64,000 bases of DNA from Candidatus Thorarchaeota archaeon. GTDB lineage: Archaea; Asgardarchaeota; Thorarchaeia; Thorarchaeales; Thorarchaeaceae. The stretch lies in assembly GCA_021498125.1 (NCBI GenBank), contig JAIZWL010000001.1, positions 261,434-325,433 on the forward strand, given 5' to 3'. Made by a program: the position numbers and the translations under genes. The first letter of the stretch is position 1. Every line of letters begins with the position of its first letter. Shown one piece after another: positions 9,108 to 17,929 of this stretch. The notes under the pieces were generated by a model, which was not told the DNA's origin, made no database searches, and saw only the letters and a list, made by a program, of their open reading frames with translations.

Positions 9108-9725
9108 CTATAATCTAGGTAAAAACATCGGTACCTGTCGTCTATACTCCTCATACTCTTCTCCAAATTCCCGAACAAGTTCTATCTCTTCTTTTCTGGC
9201 AATGATATAATTGATGATGATCACTATCGGTGTGAGAAGAAGAGATCCGAGCGCCGAGAGAAAAAAGGTCATTCCCAGATGAGAAAGTATTCCCCTTAGA
9301 TACTGTGGATGCCTCACATGTGCGTAGATTCCATTAGACACAATCTTCTCTGGTCGATGGCGTTCGGCAACACGAAGCGTGACTCGACGTACTCCTACTA
9401 TGCCTAACCAAGCTCCGGGGGCAATACACAATACACCAATGATGAGATGATCTATTGGAATTGAGAGCGTGACAAGTCCACATAATGGTAGAACCAATAT
9501 GATTCCCTGTACTATTCCTAGATTGAACGGCTCCTGTGGGACCAACCATTGCATGATCCAAAATCCAAAATAGAGATAACCTGAGATCAGTCCCAATCTC
9601 TCGGCTAACTGATCGCCTCTCTCCTGACCGAATCTTGCTCTCAGGTTCTCGTGTTCATACGACTTGAAGAGGATTGGAATTGATAGGAACATTCCAAGAA
9701 CACTTAGAACCGGCCAAATCTCCAT
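9108..9725 (-). CDS. integral-membrane methyltransferase (ICMT/PEMT-like)
   Basis: A 205-residue multi-pass membrane protein. Its C-terminal half matches the isoprenylcysteine carboxyl methyltransferase / phospholipid methyltransferase fold: G-I-Y-A-H-V-R-H-P-Q-Y (132-142), then a hydrophobic stretch, the Glu pair at 179-180, and F-G-E-E-Y-x-x-Y. These residues bind S-adenosylmethionine in the family. The target may be a lipid or an isoprenoid-modified molecule and cannot be told from sequence. It is transcribed toward the SGNH-like gene and ends just after that gene's terminator. Confidence 0.85.
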   Translation of the reverse strand: MEIWPVLSVLGMFLSIPILFKSYEHENLRARFGQERGDQLAERLGLISGYLYFGFWIMQWLVPQEPFNLGIVQGIILVLPLCGLVTLSIPIDHLIIGVLCIAPGAWLGIVGVRRVTLRVAERHRPEKIVSNGIYAHVRHPQYLRGILSHLGMTFFLSALGSLLLTPIVIIINYIIARKEEIELVREFGEEYEEYRRQVPMFLPRL

Positions 9726-9881
9726 ATCTTCTCATGGTTGATCTTTGAAGATATGTATTTAGATGAAGTGATTATGTGCGGTCGCGAGTGACTGTAGGCT
9801 TCACAATACCGTCGGGTTATAATATTCCATCTAAAATATAATCTATAGCGATTTGCATACATATGTTTGGTCATCTCGAAG

Positions 9882-10154
9882 TTATCCATATGTTATTTCA
9901 TCGATTCTTTCGGAGAGGTCATCGCTACCCCGACCTAGGTCTTCAGATAAAGACAGAACCTTCTCCACAATCACATCATCAAGAGGTTTCTCTCTCGATT
10001 TAATCGCTTGATATATCAAGTCATATTGCTCTGATCCAATTTTGGAAATTATCGCCTTGATCTCTTTCCTTGTTAGCATAGTTCCGGTAGCGCGATAAAG
10101 CCGTGCTTGTACTTCTTCAAGGTCATCTTGTATATCGAATCTGGTCGTCGGCAT
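9882..10154 (-). CDS. uncharacterised 90-residue protein, possible antitoxin-type regulator
   Basis: A small, charged, all-helical-looking protein beginning M-P-T-T-R-F-D-I with L-T-R-K-E-I near residue 27. No membrane segment and no cysteines. The short N-terminal strand followed by helices recalls ribbon-helix-helix or VapB-like antitoxins, but no family is certain. It is divergent from a 44-codon VapB-like gene at 10371. The space between holds two adjacent inverted repeats that could be operators. Confidence 0.55.
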   Translation of the reverse strand: MPTTRFDIQDDLEEVQARLYRATGTMLTRKEIKAIISKIGSEQYDLIYQAIKSREKPLDDVIVEKVLSLSEDLGRGSDDLSERIDEITYG

Positions 10155-10222
10155 CTACAGTCACCAGCCACTAGTAGCAGTATGTCAATTTAGACTTGTA
10201 TGCTTTTCTAAAATCAACAATT

Positions 10223-10260
10223 TTGAAACGAGGTTTCAAGTTTTGATTGGTTTCCCAATC
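10223..10260. promoter_or_regulatory. two adjacent inverted repeats in a divergent intergenic region
   Basis: TTGAAAC-GAG-GTTTCAA at 10223-10239 and GATTGG-TTTC-CCAATC at 10245-10260 are both perfect. They lie between two small divergent antitoxin-like genes. Dimeric regulators bind such sites, so they are candidate operators; a hairpin in RNA is the alternative. Confidence 0.4.
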
Positions 10261-10370
10261 TATGGTCGCCTATAACTTGCAAATTGAAGGTGTTGTTTGT
10301 TCATTCTATATCTCAGTTATATCTCTAGCAATGTTGATACGTGATGACTGAATGTTAAACTGTGATACAG

Positions 10371-10505
10371 ATGGCGAAACAAATTGTTGTGGCTGACGAC
10401 ATTTACGATCAACTAATGAAGATGAAAAAGCCTGGCGAGAGTTTTAGCAACCTCATCAGGCGACTGATCGATTGCCTACCTGATGAGATCACATCGTCAA
10501 AGTAA
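10371..10505 (+). CDS. VapB-like (DUF217-type) antitoxin, orphan
   Basis: A 44-codon gene starting ATG 10371 and ending TAA 10505. The product opens MAKQIVVADDIYDQL and continues K-P-G-E-S-F-S-N-L-I-R-R-L. This is the pattern of short archaeal VapB/DUF217 antitoxins and closely resembles the N-terminus of the VapB at 20046-20291 (A-V-S-E-D-V-Y then R-E-G-E-S-F-S-D-V-L-R-R-L). There is no PIN toxin beside it: the next gene is asnS on the opposite strand. It may be a solitary regulator or the remnant of a lost pair. Confidence 0.65.
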   Translation: MAKQIVVADDIYDQLMKMKKPGESFSNLIRRLIDCLPDEITSSK

Positions 10506-10516
10506 GTGAGTCGTGC

Positions 10517-11803
10517 CTATGGTGTGACCCGATTAAGCACACGTGGGAACGCACAAGCATCTCTGATATGTTCGAGTTTTAGCATCCACCAGATCAAGCG
10601 TTCAGTGCCAAGACCGAATCCTGCATGGGGGACGGAGCCATACCGACGCAGGTCAAGATACCATCCATAGTCATCAGGATTGAAGCCTTCATTCTTGATC
10701 CGTTCGACAATGCTCTCAAGGTTCTCCTCTCGCGCCCCCCCGGTGGTCATCTCTCCATATCCTTCAGGAGCCACAAGGTCTGCCGAGAGTACATAGCCCG
10801 GATAATCGGGGTCTCGCTTCACGTAGAACGGTTTGATCTTTTCTGGATACCGGTAGATAAAGAACGGTTTGTCAAAATGCAATGAGAGTGCTTTTTCTGC
10901 CTCTGTTCCAAAGTCGGTACCCATCTCCATCTTGATATCATAATTATGGACGATGTCAACTGCCTCTTCATACGTGATCTTCTTGAATGGTGCCTTGATG
11001 CTTGCCAGAAACTTCGGGTCCCGACCAAGTGCCTCAAGAGCCTCCGGTTGTTTCTTGGCAACGGTCTTACAGATGTGCGAGAAGAGCTGCTCCTGTACCT
11101 GCAAAATCTCATCAAGCCCCATGTATGGGCATTCCGCCTCGATATGCCAGTACTCTGTGAGATGTCGTACTGTCCGTGATTTTTCCGCCCGAAACGATGG
11201 AGTGATCGAATACACATTGCCTAACGAAAATATGAGCGCCTCGAGATAGAGCTGCGCGCTCTGGCTGAGATATGCCTGCTTGTCAAAATACTTGAGCTTG
11301 AAGAGTGTCGAGCCACCCTCACAGGCACCACCTACCAAGATGGGTGGGAACGTTTCGGTGAATTTGTTCTTGAAGAACCATTCTCGTGCAGCTCGTACGG
11401 CCTCAGCCTTGATCTGCATGGCCTGCGTCTGCTTCCTGCTTCGAAGCCACAGATGCCGTAGATCAAGAAGCATCTCAATTGACTGGTCTTTAGTAATTGG
11501 GAACATATGTGATGGACCAACAAGTTCGAATCCTGTGATCTCAAGTTCTATCCCACCGGGCGCTCGGGAGTCCTCCCTTGCAACACCAGTGACTATAACT
11601 GATGCCTCAACGCCGAGATTCTCGGGAATCTCGACCTGTGGATTCTGATTGGGATGATGCACACACTGAATGATTCCGGTCTCATCACGGATCACAATGA
11701 ATGATGCCTTTTTCTGAATTCTCTTTCTGTAGACCCATCCCCGAATGGTACAGGGTTCTCCAGGTCTTATATCTCGGATCTTTACGATCTTCTCTTTTGT
11801 CAA
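10517..11803 (-). CDS. asnS: asparaginyl-tRNA synthetase
   Basis: A class IIb aminoacyl-tRNA synthetase of 428 residues that charges tRNA-Asn. The N-terminal OB-fold anticodon-binding domain covers about 17-100. The catalytic core has A-C-E-G-G-S-T-L-F (about 160-168), Y-L-S-Q-S-A-Q-L-Y, motif 2 F-R-A-E (204-207) with R-H-L-T-E-Y, and motif 3 G-F-G-L-G-T-E-R (395-402). The R-Y-G-S-V-P-H-A-G-F segment favours AsnRS over AspRS. A direct AsnRS means Asn-tRNA need not be made through the amidotransferase route. Confidence 0.9.
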   Translation of the reverse strand: MTKEKIVKIRDIRPGEPCTIRGWVYRKRIQKKASFIVIRDETGIIQCVHHPNQNPQVEIPENLGVEASVIVTGVAREDSRAPGGIELEITGFELVGPSHMFPITKDQSIEMLLDLRHLWLRSRKQTQAMQIKAEAVRAAREWFFKNKFTETFPPILVGGACEGGSTLFKLKYFDKQAYLSQSAQLYLEALIFSLGNVYSITPSFRAEKSRTVRHLTEYWHIEAECPYMGLDEILQVQEQLFSHICKTVAKKQPEALEALGRDPKFLASIKAPFKKITYEEAVDIVHNYDIKMEMGTDFGTEAEKALSLHFDKPFFIYRYPEKIKPFYVKRDPDYPGYVLSADLVAPEGYGEMTTGGAREENLESIVERIKNEGFNPDDYGWYLDLRRYGSVPHAGFGLGTERLIWWMLKLEHIRDACAFPRVLNRVTP

Positions 11804-11919
11804 TGCTCATCCCGAAAATTCTGCTTCCTGTCAACCTTATAATCGTATGGCAATTTGCCTCCGGAAGTAGTGCCGCTCTATCAGGCTAGCTTGTGTTTGA
11901 ACCGAAACCTTTTCGGCTG

Positions 11920-12651
11920 TCACAGAGCAAATGTGTAGACGTAGAGTATCATGAACATGATTGCAATGGCCAGCAGAAGCACAATCTTCCAAGGTTTGAT
12001 GTCAGGAACCTCTGTAGTGTTTCTTTCCACTCTAGTGTACTTGAGCTTGTCAAAGATCAAATACGCGATGACCAGCGTAATGAGTGCAGCAGCCAACTGG
12101 TCGGCGATCCAGTGTTGTCGTACGAAGAGGGTCGAGACCTGAACGGCAATAGCGGTTGGCCATGCAATATACCCATACTCTTTCTTTGCTCTCCAAAGCC
12201 CGTATGCCGATAGTAGTGAGTATGATCCGTGTAGACTTGGGAAACAGTTCACATGCGTATCTGTATTGTATAGCAGTTGGATCTGTGTTGAGAAAAAGTC
12301 AGTCCCCGTGACGGCTCGCTCTGGTCCCTGTACTGGCATGAGTAGATAGATAGCGTATGCGACAAAGCTGATGACGACAAAGGCAGTGACCAAAGCATTT
12401 CGGTATTCTCTCTGTGCAAAGGACAAATAGAGCCAGCTGAAAAAGATGAATGCATAGAACACATACCAATAGATGATGATCGCAGATGGGACGAGTGGTA
12501 TGCTCAGATCAAGAGAAGTTGCCAGTGTGATCGGTTCGTGAAGCTGTTGTGAGATCGCTGCAATGGGCATGTACAGGAGGGTCACTCCTACAATGATAAG
12601 AATGGCCAGTATACCAAAGAGAAACCAGAGGTACTGTTTTACACTTTCCAT
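11920..12651 (-). CDS. PAP2-family membrane phosphatase / inositolphosphotransferase-like protein
   Basis: A 243-residue protein with about six membrane helices. The PAP2 active site is seen as C-F-P-S-L-H (136-141) and V-R-Q-H-W-I-A-D (177-184), giving the catalytic His141 and His180 with Asp184. The C-F-P-S-L-H form and the overall layout resemble the PAP2_3 branch, which includes Aur1/Ipt1-type transferases. It likely works on a phospholipid or polyprenyl phosphate at the membrane face. The last helix is at the very C-terminus. Confidence 0.82.
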   Translation of the reverse strand: MESVKQYLWFLFGILAILIIVGVTLLYMPIAAISQQLHEPITLATSLDLSIPLVPSAIIIYWYVFYAFIFFSWLYLSFAQREYRNALVTAFVVISFVAYAIYLLMPVQGPERAVTGTDFFSTQIQLLYNTDTHVNCFPSLHGSYSLLSAYGLWRAKKEYGYIAWPTAIAVQVSTLFVRQHWIADQLAAALITLVIAYLIFDKLKYTRVERNTTEVPDIKPWKIVLLLAIAIMFMILYVYTFAL

Positions 12652-12701
12652 TTTACTACCCAGTTCGTGTTATATTTTCTCACTGAAATACATTGTGTCA
12701 C

Positions 12702-12748
12702 AAAAAAGCAGGTTGGATGAAAGAGGCCGAACGCGACCTCTTCCATCC
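12702..12748 (-). terminator. terminator of the subtilase gene
   Basis: Read on the minus strand, a 12-bp stem (GGATGGAAGAGG / CCTCTTTCATCC, one G-U pair; 12748-12715) is followed by a six-T run at about 12702-12707. Confidence 0.65.
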
Positions 12749-12765
12749 TGAGTGGGTGTTTATTT

Positions 12766-13824
12766 TTAGCGTTGAATCAGACCGTATCCGTAGGCGGGGT
12801 CCCACCCGGATGGGCCAAGATCCAGTGCTGTGCTATGCAAGTAGCCGCGGATGGTGCTGGTGTCAGTGTCGTCAAAAGTACCGACTGGCATCTTTCCATT
12901 AATTGCAATGATAAGTGCCACCAGCCCTGCTACATGTGGGCAGGCCATGGAAGTGCCTGACAGGGTGTCATACCCACCATTCTTGTAGGTGGAATAGATA
13001 TCGACACCTGGGGCAGCAACCTCAAGGTACGAACCAGTGTTAGAGAAGGAGGCTATTGAATCGTCTTTGTCAGTTGCACCAACTGCAATGACTTCAGCAT
13101 AGGCTGCGGGGTAAGAGATCTCCTCAGTTGACGGATCTCCGTCGCCCTCATTCCCGGCGGCTGCAACAATTACAATTCCCAGATCATAAGCATGAATGAT
13201 CGCATCATGCACCTCTTCTGGAGCTGATGAGCCACCAAGGCTCATGCTGATGACATCTGCGTCATCTGCCGTTCCCTCAACACCGTCAGGGCCCTGACAT
13301 GCATACATGATTCCAGTGGCAAGGTCGGTCCAGTCACCACGGCCTCCGTTTCCGAGGACCTTGATGGCGTAGATCTGCACATTCGCATACATTCCAACAA
13401 CACCGTTGTTGTCACGGATTGCACCAATAGTGCCTGCGACATGTGTGCCATGGCCATTCTTGTCATCGACGCTGTTACCACCTGTTGCATCTACGGTCCA
13501 TGCAATGTTGGGAGCAAGGTCTGGGTGGTCAAGATCAATGCCAGTGTCCAAGATTGCAACTTGGACCGAAGTGGTCACTTGATCGCCGTCGTAGTTTCCA
13601 TTGAAGACTCTCTCGATTCCCCATGGGGTCTCGGGATCGTCATCCTGCCATGGATATGTTGTATCGTCTCCGCCTCCACCTAACCAGCTGGGCGGACCAT
13701 AGAGTGTGAAGCCGTCAGACACAGTGGTCACTGTGAAAGTGGCTACTGGGAGAGATGCTATCGCAAAGAACAGTAGCATCATGCCAGCCAAGGCTTTAGT
13801 TTTCAAATTTTTTCTCACCTGCAT
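12766..13824 (-). CDS. secreted subtilisin-like serine protease (S8)
   Basis: A 352-residue exported protease. A signal peptide (K/R start, hydrophobic 12-31) precedes a short pro-segment and the S8 domain. The catalytic triad is complete: Asp93 in I-L-D-T-G-I, His125 in N-G-H-G-T-H, Ser292 in G-T-S-M-A-C-P. The oxyanion-hole Asn225 is in A-A-G-N-E-G. No C-terminal anchor is present, so it is probably released. It diverges from the phospholipase-like gene at 13956. The island of secreted hydrolases suggests use of external protein and lipid or nucleic acid. Confidence 0.93.
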   Translation of the reverse strand: MQVRKNLKTKALAGMMLLFFAIASLPVATFTVTTVSDGFTLYGPPSWLGGGGDDTTYPWQDDDPETPWGIERVFNGNYDGDQVTTSVQVAILDTGIDLDHPDLAPNIAWTVDATGGNSVDDKNGHGTHVAGTIGAIRDNNGVVGMYANVQIYAIKVLGNGGRGDWTDLATGIMYACQGPDGVEGTADDADVISMSLGGSSAPEEVHDAIIHAYDLGIVIVAAAGNEGDGDPSTEEISYPAAYAEVIAVGATDKDDSIASFSNTGSYLEVAAPGVDIYSTYKNGGYDTLSGTSMACPHVAGLVALIIAINGKMPVGTFDDTDTSTIRGYLHSTALDLGPSGWDPAYGYGLIQR

Positions 13825-13955
13825 GTGGTACGAGTCCCATCGTTCTTGACGGGTTGACCCTTGGTTTGCGCCGCCCCTAATAAATGTTGGGTGAACTATA
13901 AACTTATCAGTAGGAAACTATAGACTTTACCCAAATATATTGGCGAGACGGAATT

Positions 13956-15248
13956 GTGATGAAACGAAGAGCGATTCTGATTGTGGTTGTTGCCACTCTC
14001 CTCCTGTTACAGTTGCACATTCTTGATGCACAGGCTTGGAGTAATGGCGGCAAGAGTACTAACGAAGATGACCCGGACTATGGGACGCATGATCAGTTTG
14101 CCAAGTATGGGATGATCTATGTTAAGGAGAACTTTCCGGGACTTGTGAGCTGGATTGAGGAGGACATGTCTGAGTACCTCTACTATACTGAAGTGCCTGA
14201 CATGGTTCTCCAAGATTGGACAAATCATAACTATGACTTCGGAGATTACGGTTATCGCGGAGGTTCTCCTGATAGGGGTGCTCCAGATGCTGTACAGACT
14301 TGCTATGACTGGGTCGTTGGCAACTTGACACTGTGGGTCGATATCGGTATGCCCTCTAGTTCTGATTATACATCAAATGCTCGTAAGGCTATGGGGATGC
14401 TGACTCACTATCTTGCAGATGTTCTCAATCCGATGCATACTGACGATGACGCCTCTGATTCTGGCAAAGAACATGAGGAGTATAGTGGTAGAGTTGGAAA
14501 CTACAACTACCGGATGAGTTATCACAGTTGTCATGAGAAGGCAACGACACGTGCATGGGAGGCCTATGAATACGAATTCGATGCCATACGACCTGACATT
14601 GCTGTTTCATTGATCAACAATAGTGCACATGATGAAACTCTGTGGTGCGCCCAATATTCTAATATGGGTGCTGATCGTACTGGTCGGACCAGTGGTTACG
14701 AAGGTCAAAATGTTGGCGATCATTATCAAGAATTCCTTGAAGAGATTGTCTATAGTTTTGACAACAAGATTTGCACTGTGCATCATGGCATAACTGTTGA
14801 GGGAACAACCGACCAGCTTTATCTCTGGAACGTTGAAGTGATGCAGCTTGGCGCAACTTCGATTGGCAAGATTATCTACCAAGCATCAACAGCTGCTGGT
14901 GTTTCCTCGGATGATGAATCCTCTGCTGTAATGTACGTTCAAGGCATCAGCTGGGATGAAACAAACATTCATGGCCGCTATCCACGCACTGACCTTACAT
15001 GCTACGTTACTATTGTCGACACCAATGGTGATGTGGTGTCAGGTGCCGAGGTTTCAATTGATTGGACTCATCCCGATGGTACCGTTGTCAGTCTTGTTGC
15101 AACGACCGATAGTAATGGTGTTGCTGCTTTCTCTCAGACTGATGTTGAATCCGGGACTCATACAGTCACTGTTATTGATGTCACAAAGAGCAATTACACC
15201 TATGATTCTTCTCTTAATACGGAAACCACGGATTCATACACAGTCTAA
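13956..15248 (+). CDS. secreted zinc-dependent phospholipase C / P1-nuclease-like protein
   Basis: A 430-residue exported protein. Signal-peptide cleavage after DAQA would leave Trp28 at the mature N-terminus; in this family the N-terminal Trp is itself a zinc ligand. Other ligands fit the pattern: His45 in G-T-H-D-Q, the H-x3-D-x5-H set His151, Asp155 and His161, and an H-E-E at 173-175. The domain ends near residue 330. A C-terminal Ig/CarboxypepD-like beta domain (about 345-430, with D-T-N-G-D and S-N-G-V-A-A-F) follows. Phospholipase and nuclease activities cannot be separated from sequence. Confidence 0.82.
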   Translation: MMKRRAILIVVVATLLLLQLHILDAQAWSNGGKSTNEDDPDYGTHDQFAKYGMIYVKENFPGLVSWIEEDMSEYLYYTEVPDMVLQDWTNHNYDFGDYGYRGGSPDRGAPDAVQTCYDWVVGNLTLWVDIGMPSSSDYTSNARKAMGMLTHYLADVLNPMHTDDDASDSGKEHEEYSGRVGNYNYRMSYHSCHEKATTRAWEAYEYEFDAIRPDIAVSLINNSAHDETLWCAQYSNMGADRTGRTSGYEGQNVGDHYQEFLEEIVYSFDNKICTVHHGITVEGTTDQLYLWNVEVMQLGATSIGKIIYQASTAAGVSSDDESSAVMYVQGISWDETNIHGRYPRTDLTCYVTIVDTNGDVVSGAEVSIDWTHPDGTVVSLVATTDSNGVAAFSQTDVESGTHTVTVIDVTKSNYTYDSSLNTETTDSYTV

Positions 15249-15264
15249 TATACATCTAAAACGT

Positions 15265-15296
15265 CGCAGGCAGCTTGCTGTCTGCGGTCCTTTTAT
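15265..15296 (+). terminator. terminator after the phospholipase-like gene
   Basis: A 10-bp stem CGCAGGCAGC / GCTGTCTGCG (15265-15286, one G-U pair) is followed by GTCCTTTTATT. Confidence 0.6.
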
Positions 15297-15363
15297 TGGG
15301 TAAACTCTATAATTTCAGCTCGAACAATTTATATATCATGCTGCACTGTGAGTAGTGATACTT

Positions 15364-15855
15364 ATGATAAGACGTACCATCTTTTGGGCACTCCTTTTGA
15401 TGGCCTTTATGATCGGGGGACTACAGATGGTCGTTCCTGCATCGGCAGGTAGAGTGACGATTCAGAGTAGTAATGATCAGGCTACTGTGACAGTTCATGT
15501 ACTTGATGCATTTTATACGGATGCTGATGACGACGGCTATGAAGACGATGTTATCGCATACTTCGACATTCATCTTGATGGCGCGCAGCGTTACAACTTT
15601 GATATCTATCCTTCTCTGACATTGCCTTCAGGTACTTCCTATCTGTATGGATACACGATTAACACCCGCCTCTCAGATCTGCATTGCACGATGTATTTCT
15701 ATGATCATGCCACCGAGTCTGGTAATTACACATTCTCAGTGGACGTCATTCTGTACACTGGTGGAGTTGCGAGTGGTCAGGTTCAATATGTCTTTGATCC
15801 TCCTGGTGGCTCCGGAGATGCTGATCCCTGTGGAGCACTTGAAGTCGAGGCATAG
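15364..15855 (+). CDS. small secreted protein of unknown function
   Basis: About 163 residues, starting at ATG 15364 behind a strong TATA box (TTTATATAT near 15328-15337) that favours this start over an upstream GTG at 15355. An N-terminal signal peptide (hydrophobic to about residue 25, ending A-S-A) is followed by a beta-rich domain. The acidic D-A-D-D-D-G-Y-E-D-D near residue 55 looks like a calcium-binding loop. No membrane anchor. No family is recognised; the neighbours are secreted hydrolases. Confidence 0.7.
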   Translation: MIRRTIFWALLLMAFMIGGLQMVVPASAGRVTIQSSNDQATVTVHVLDAFYTDADDDGYEDDVIAYFDIHLDGAQRYNFDIYPSLTLPSGTSYLYGYTINTRLSDLHCTMYFYDHATESGNYTFSVDVILYTGGVASGQVQYVFDPPGGSGDADPCGALEVEA

Positions 15856-15901
15856 TGAATTTATTGCCATTAACATGGCAAAGTGTAAAATGCCTACGTA
15901 A

Positions 15902-17038
15902 GTGGCCTATCAAGGAGGTGGACTGAGTATATCACTCTCGCAAATCGATTTGAAGCTCTTACAGATCATCGAACTTAATCCAACGATATCAATTCAGGAG
16001 TTGGCCAAGAAGACAGGAGTCAGTTGGATTACCGCAAACCGGCATCTCCAGCAACTGAGGGACGCACAGGTTCTCTCAGATCCTGTGGCAGTGTTCAACC
16101 CTGACAAGCTCGGACTCGAACGGTATATTGTCTTGTTACGAGCCAAAACAGAACGCAGTATCGAGGTCTTGGAAGTAGCATGTGATGTGCACCCCTATAC
16201 CCACTATAGGTCTCGAACCTATGGTCCCTACACTGGTCTCTTTGCCCAGTTTGACATCCCTCCAGATGGACGCGATAATCTTCAAAGATTTCTTGAAGGC
16301 CTATGTAAACTGGATATGTGCGAGATTGTAGATGCTCGAAGAGGTACGAGTTTCCGTACCTCGACAAAGACAAATCTTGAGCTCTTTGATTCCATGACCA
16401 TGACTTGGGACTATGACTGGACAGAATGGTCACATGATATTTCCACAGTATCGGACAGAGAAGAACTATCATCTTTCACGGCGTCTGAGATCCCCCTCCT
16501 CACCCCTGTGGATCTTAGGATCCTTCAAGAACTAACGGCCAATGCAAACGTAAACCAGACACATCTTCAAAAGAAACTCTCTCTGTCCCAGAGTTCCGTC
16601 AGTAGGAAAGTAATAGCATTGACTCAGAATTATATCGAGTCCGTTAGGGCACAAATTGACCGTTCTCGTTTTGATGTCACTTCTACAAAGATGTTCTTTT
16701 GCCCTCATGCGGAAGATTCCATTCGCAATAAATTGTTCAATGCCTTTTCTCTTGAGACCGCACCCCCCTTCCCCATCTCGATTGATTTACTGGAGGAACA
16801 TGGTGTTCTCTTGTGGGGGCGAATGCCTCCCTCTCACGAGCACAAGCTCTTCTATACCTTATGGAAATTCCTTCCGGAACTTCAGGTGTTTACGATGGAC
16901 ACGGTTCGAAACCATAGTCGATTGTATTGGTTCTACCCTGATAACTTCGATGCGGATCGAAAGCGTTGGCGTTCTGATAAACACTGGATGATTGAGCAGC
17001 CGATGCAGTCGCTGAAGGAAAAATATGGTCTTCTATAG
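15902..17038 (+). CDS. transcription regulator with two winged-helix domains
   Basis: A 378-residue protein with an Lrp/AsnC-like helix-turn-helix near the N-terminus (D-L-K-L-L-Q-I-I ... T-A-N-R-H-L-Q-Q-L, about 16-50) and a second one near the middle (D-L-R-I-L-Q-E-L ... S-V-S-R-K-V, about 200-238). Two regions without recognised ligand domains follow them. The open frame begins at GTG 15902. A strong GGAGG lies inside it at 15914-15918, followed only by CTG (15923) and ATA (15929), so the true start is uncertain. It lies downstream of the secreted-protein genes and could control them, though nothing shows this. Confidence 0.75.
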   Translation: MAYQGGGLSISLSQIDLKLLQIIELNPTISIQELAKKTGVSWITANRHLQQLRDAQVLSDPVAVFNPDKLGLERYIVLLRAKTERSIEVLEVACDVHPYTHYRSRTYGPYTGLFAQFDIPPDGRDNLQRFLEGLCKLDMCEIVDARRGTSFRTSTKTNLELFDSMTMTWDYDWTEWSHDISTVSDREELSSFTASEIPLLTPVDLRILQELTANANVNQTHLQKKLSLSQSSVSRKVIALTQNYIESVRAQIDRSRFDVTSTKMFFCPHAEDSIRNKLFNAFSLETAPPFPISIDLLEEHGVLLWGRMPPSHEHKLFYTLWKFLPELQVFTMDTVRNHSRLYWFYPDNFDADRKRWRSDKHWMIEQPMQSLKEKYGLL

Positions 17039-17162
17039 GCATGGTCAGTCGGCTGACAATAAGTTTTGCCTATATGGGACTAACTGACCTATCAGCTCAA
17101 TATTGGATGAGGTTCGCGTCTACTTGAGATGTGCGACATCGGCGTCTTTGCCAACACTTCAT

Positions 17163-17723
17163 CTATACGCGTTCAGTAGTGACATTCATGATGGCGCCAC
17201 AATGAGGACATCTGATCTGATCCGGCCCCACCCACTCTACATCCTGTGGATTGAGCGCAGCACCACAAGTATAGCACTTTTCTGGCGCCTTCCTTGTGAC
17301 CATGACTTCGCGTTCAATCTTGACGACCTCCTTCGGTCCCTCCTTCTCACGGATGAAGGTGTTTCCCTCGATACGGCCTCTCAATTCACCATCGGCAATA
17401 GCTCGTTGAAGGGCCGATCTGGCATTGGGAATGGTCAAGCCTGACTGGCGTGCCATCTCTTCAATAGTGATCTCCTTGTATGCAGAGGCAACCTCCACGA
17501 CCTTGCGCTGCATAGTGCTCAGTCTAATTGTATTGACCAACATGAACAGGCCAAAGAGTGTGAGAACTGTTCCGACGATAAGTGGGACTATTACAGGGAG
17601 TCCTGATTCAGGAATGATTCCTCCAAGTCCATATATGGCTGCGCCAAGGCCTCCATAGATGAGTTCAACGATTCCAAACAGAGTGATCAGCAAGTAGACA
17701 CATATCTTCACAATTCGGTTCAT
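17163..17723 (-). CDS. membrane-anchored winged-helix and zinc-ribbon protein
   Basis: A 186-residue protein built in three parts: two membrane helices (about 6-33 and 42-64), a winged-helix-like segment (about 70-118, with I-T-I-E-E-M-A-R-Q-S-G and N-A-R-S-A-L-Q) and a C-terminal zinc ribbon (Cys150, 153, 172, 175). The DNA-binding-like part would face the cytoplasm. It may be a membrane-tethered regulator or a PCI-like protein-interaction module. No family name is certain. Confidence 0.7.
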   Translation of the reverse strand: MNRIVKICVYLLITLFGIVELIYGGLGAAIYGLGGIIPESGLPVIVPLIVGTVLTLFGLFMLVNTIRLSTMQRKVVEVASAYKEITIEEMARQSGLTIPNARSALQRAIADGELRGRIEGNTFIREKEGPKEVVKIEREVMVTRKAPEKCYTCGAALNPQDVEWVGPDQIRCPHCGAIMNVTTERV

Positions 17724-17929
17724 CGATAATCACCAGCCTCCTCAGATACGACATGGATTGTGATGATGGACGCAATATACAATAGTTGCATGTTTTATGA
17801 TAAATCATTTTGCAGTATATCTCTCATACATATACACATTCCCTTCACATTTCGAGCTTTTACGTCATTAACGAACGTTTATGTGCTTTCGCGTTAATAC
17901 TTTTTTGTTCAGCTAAATGGTGAATAAAA

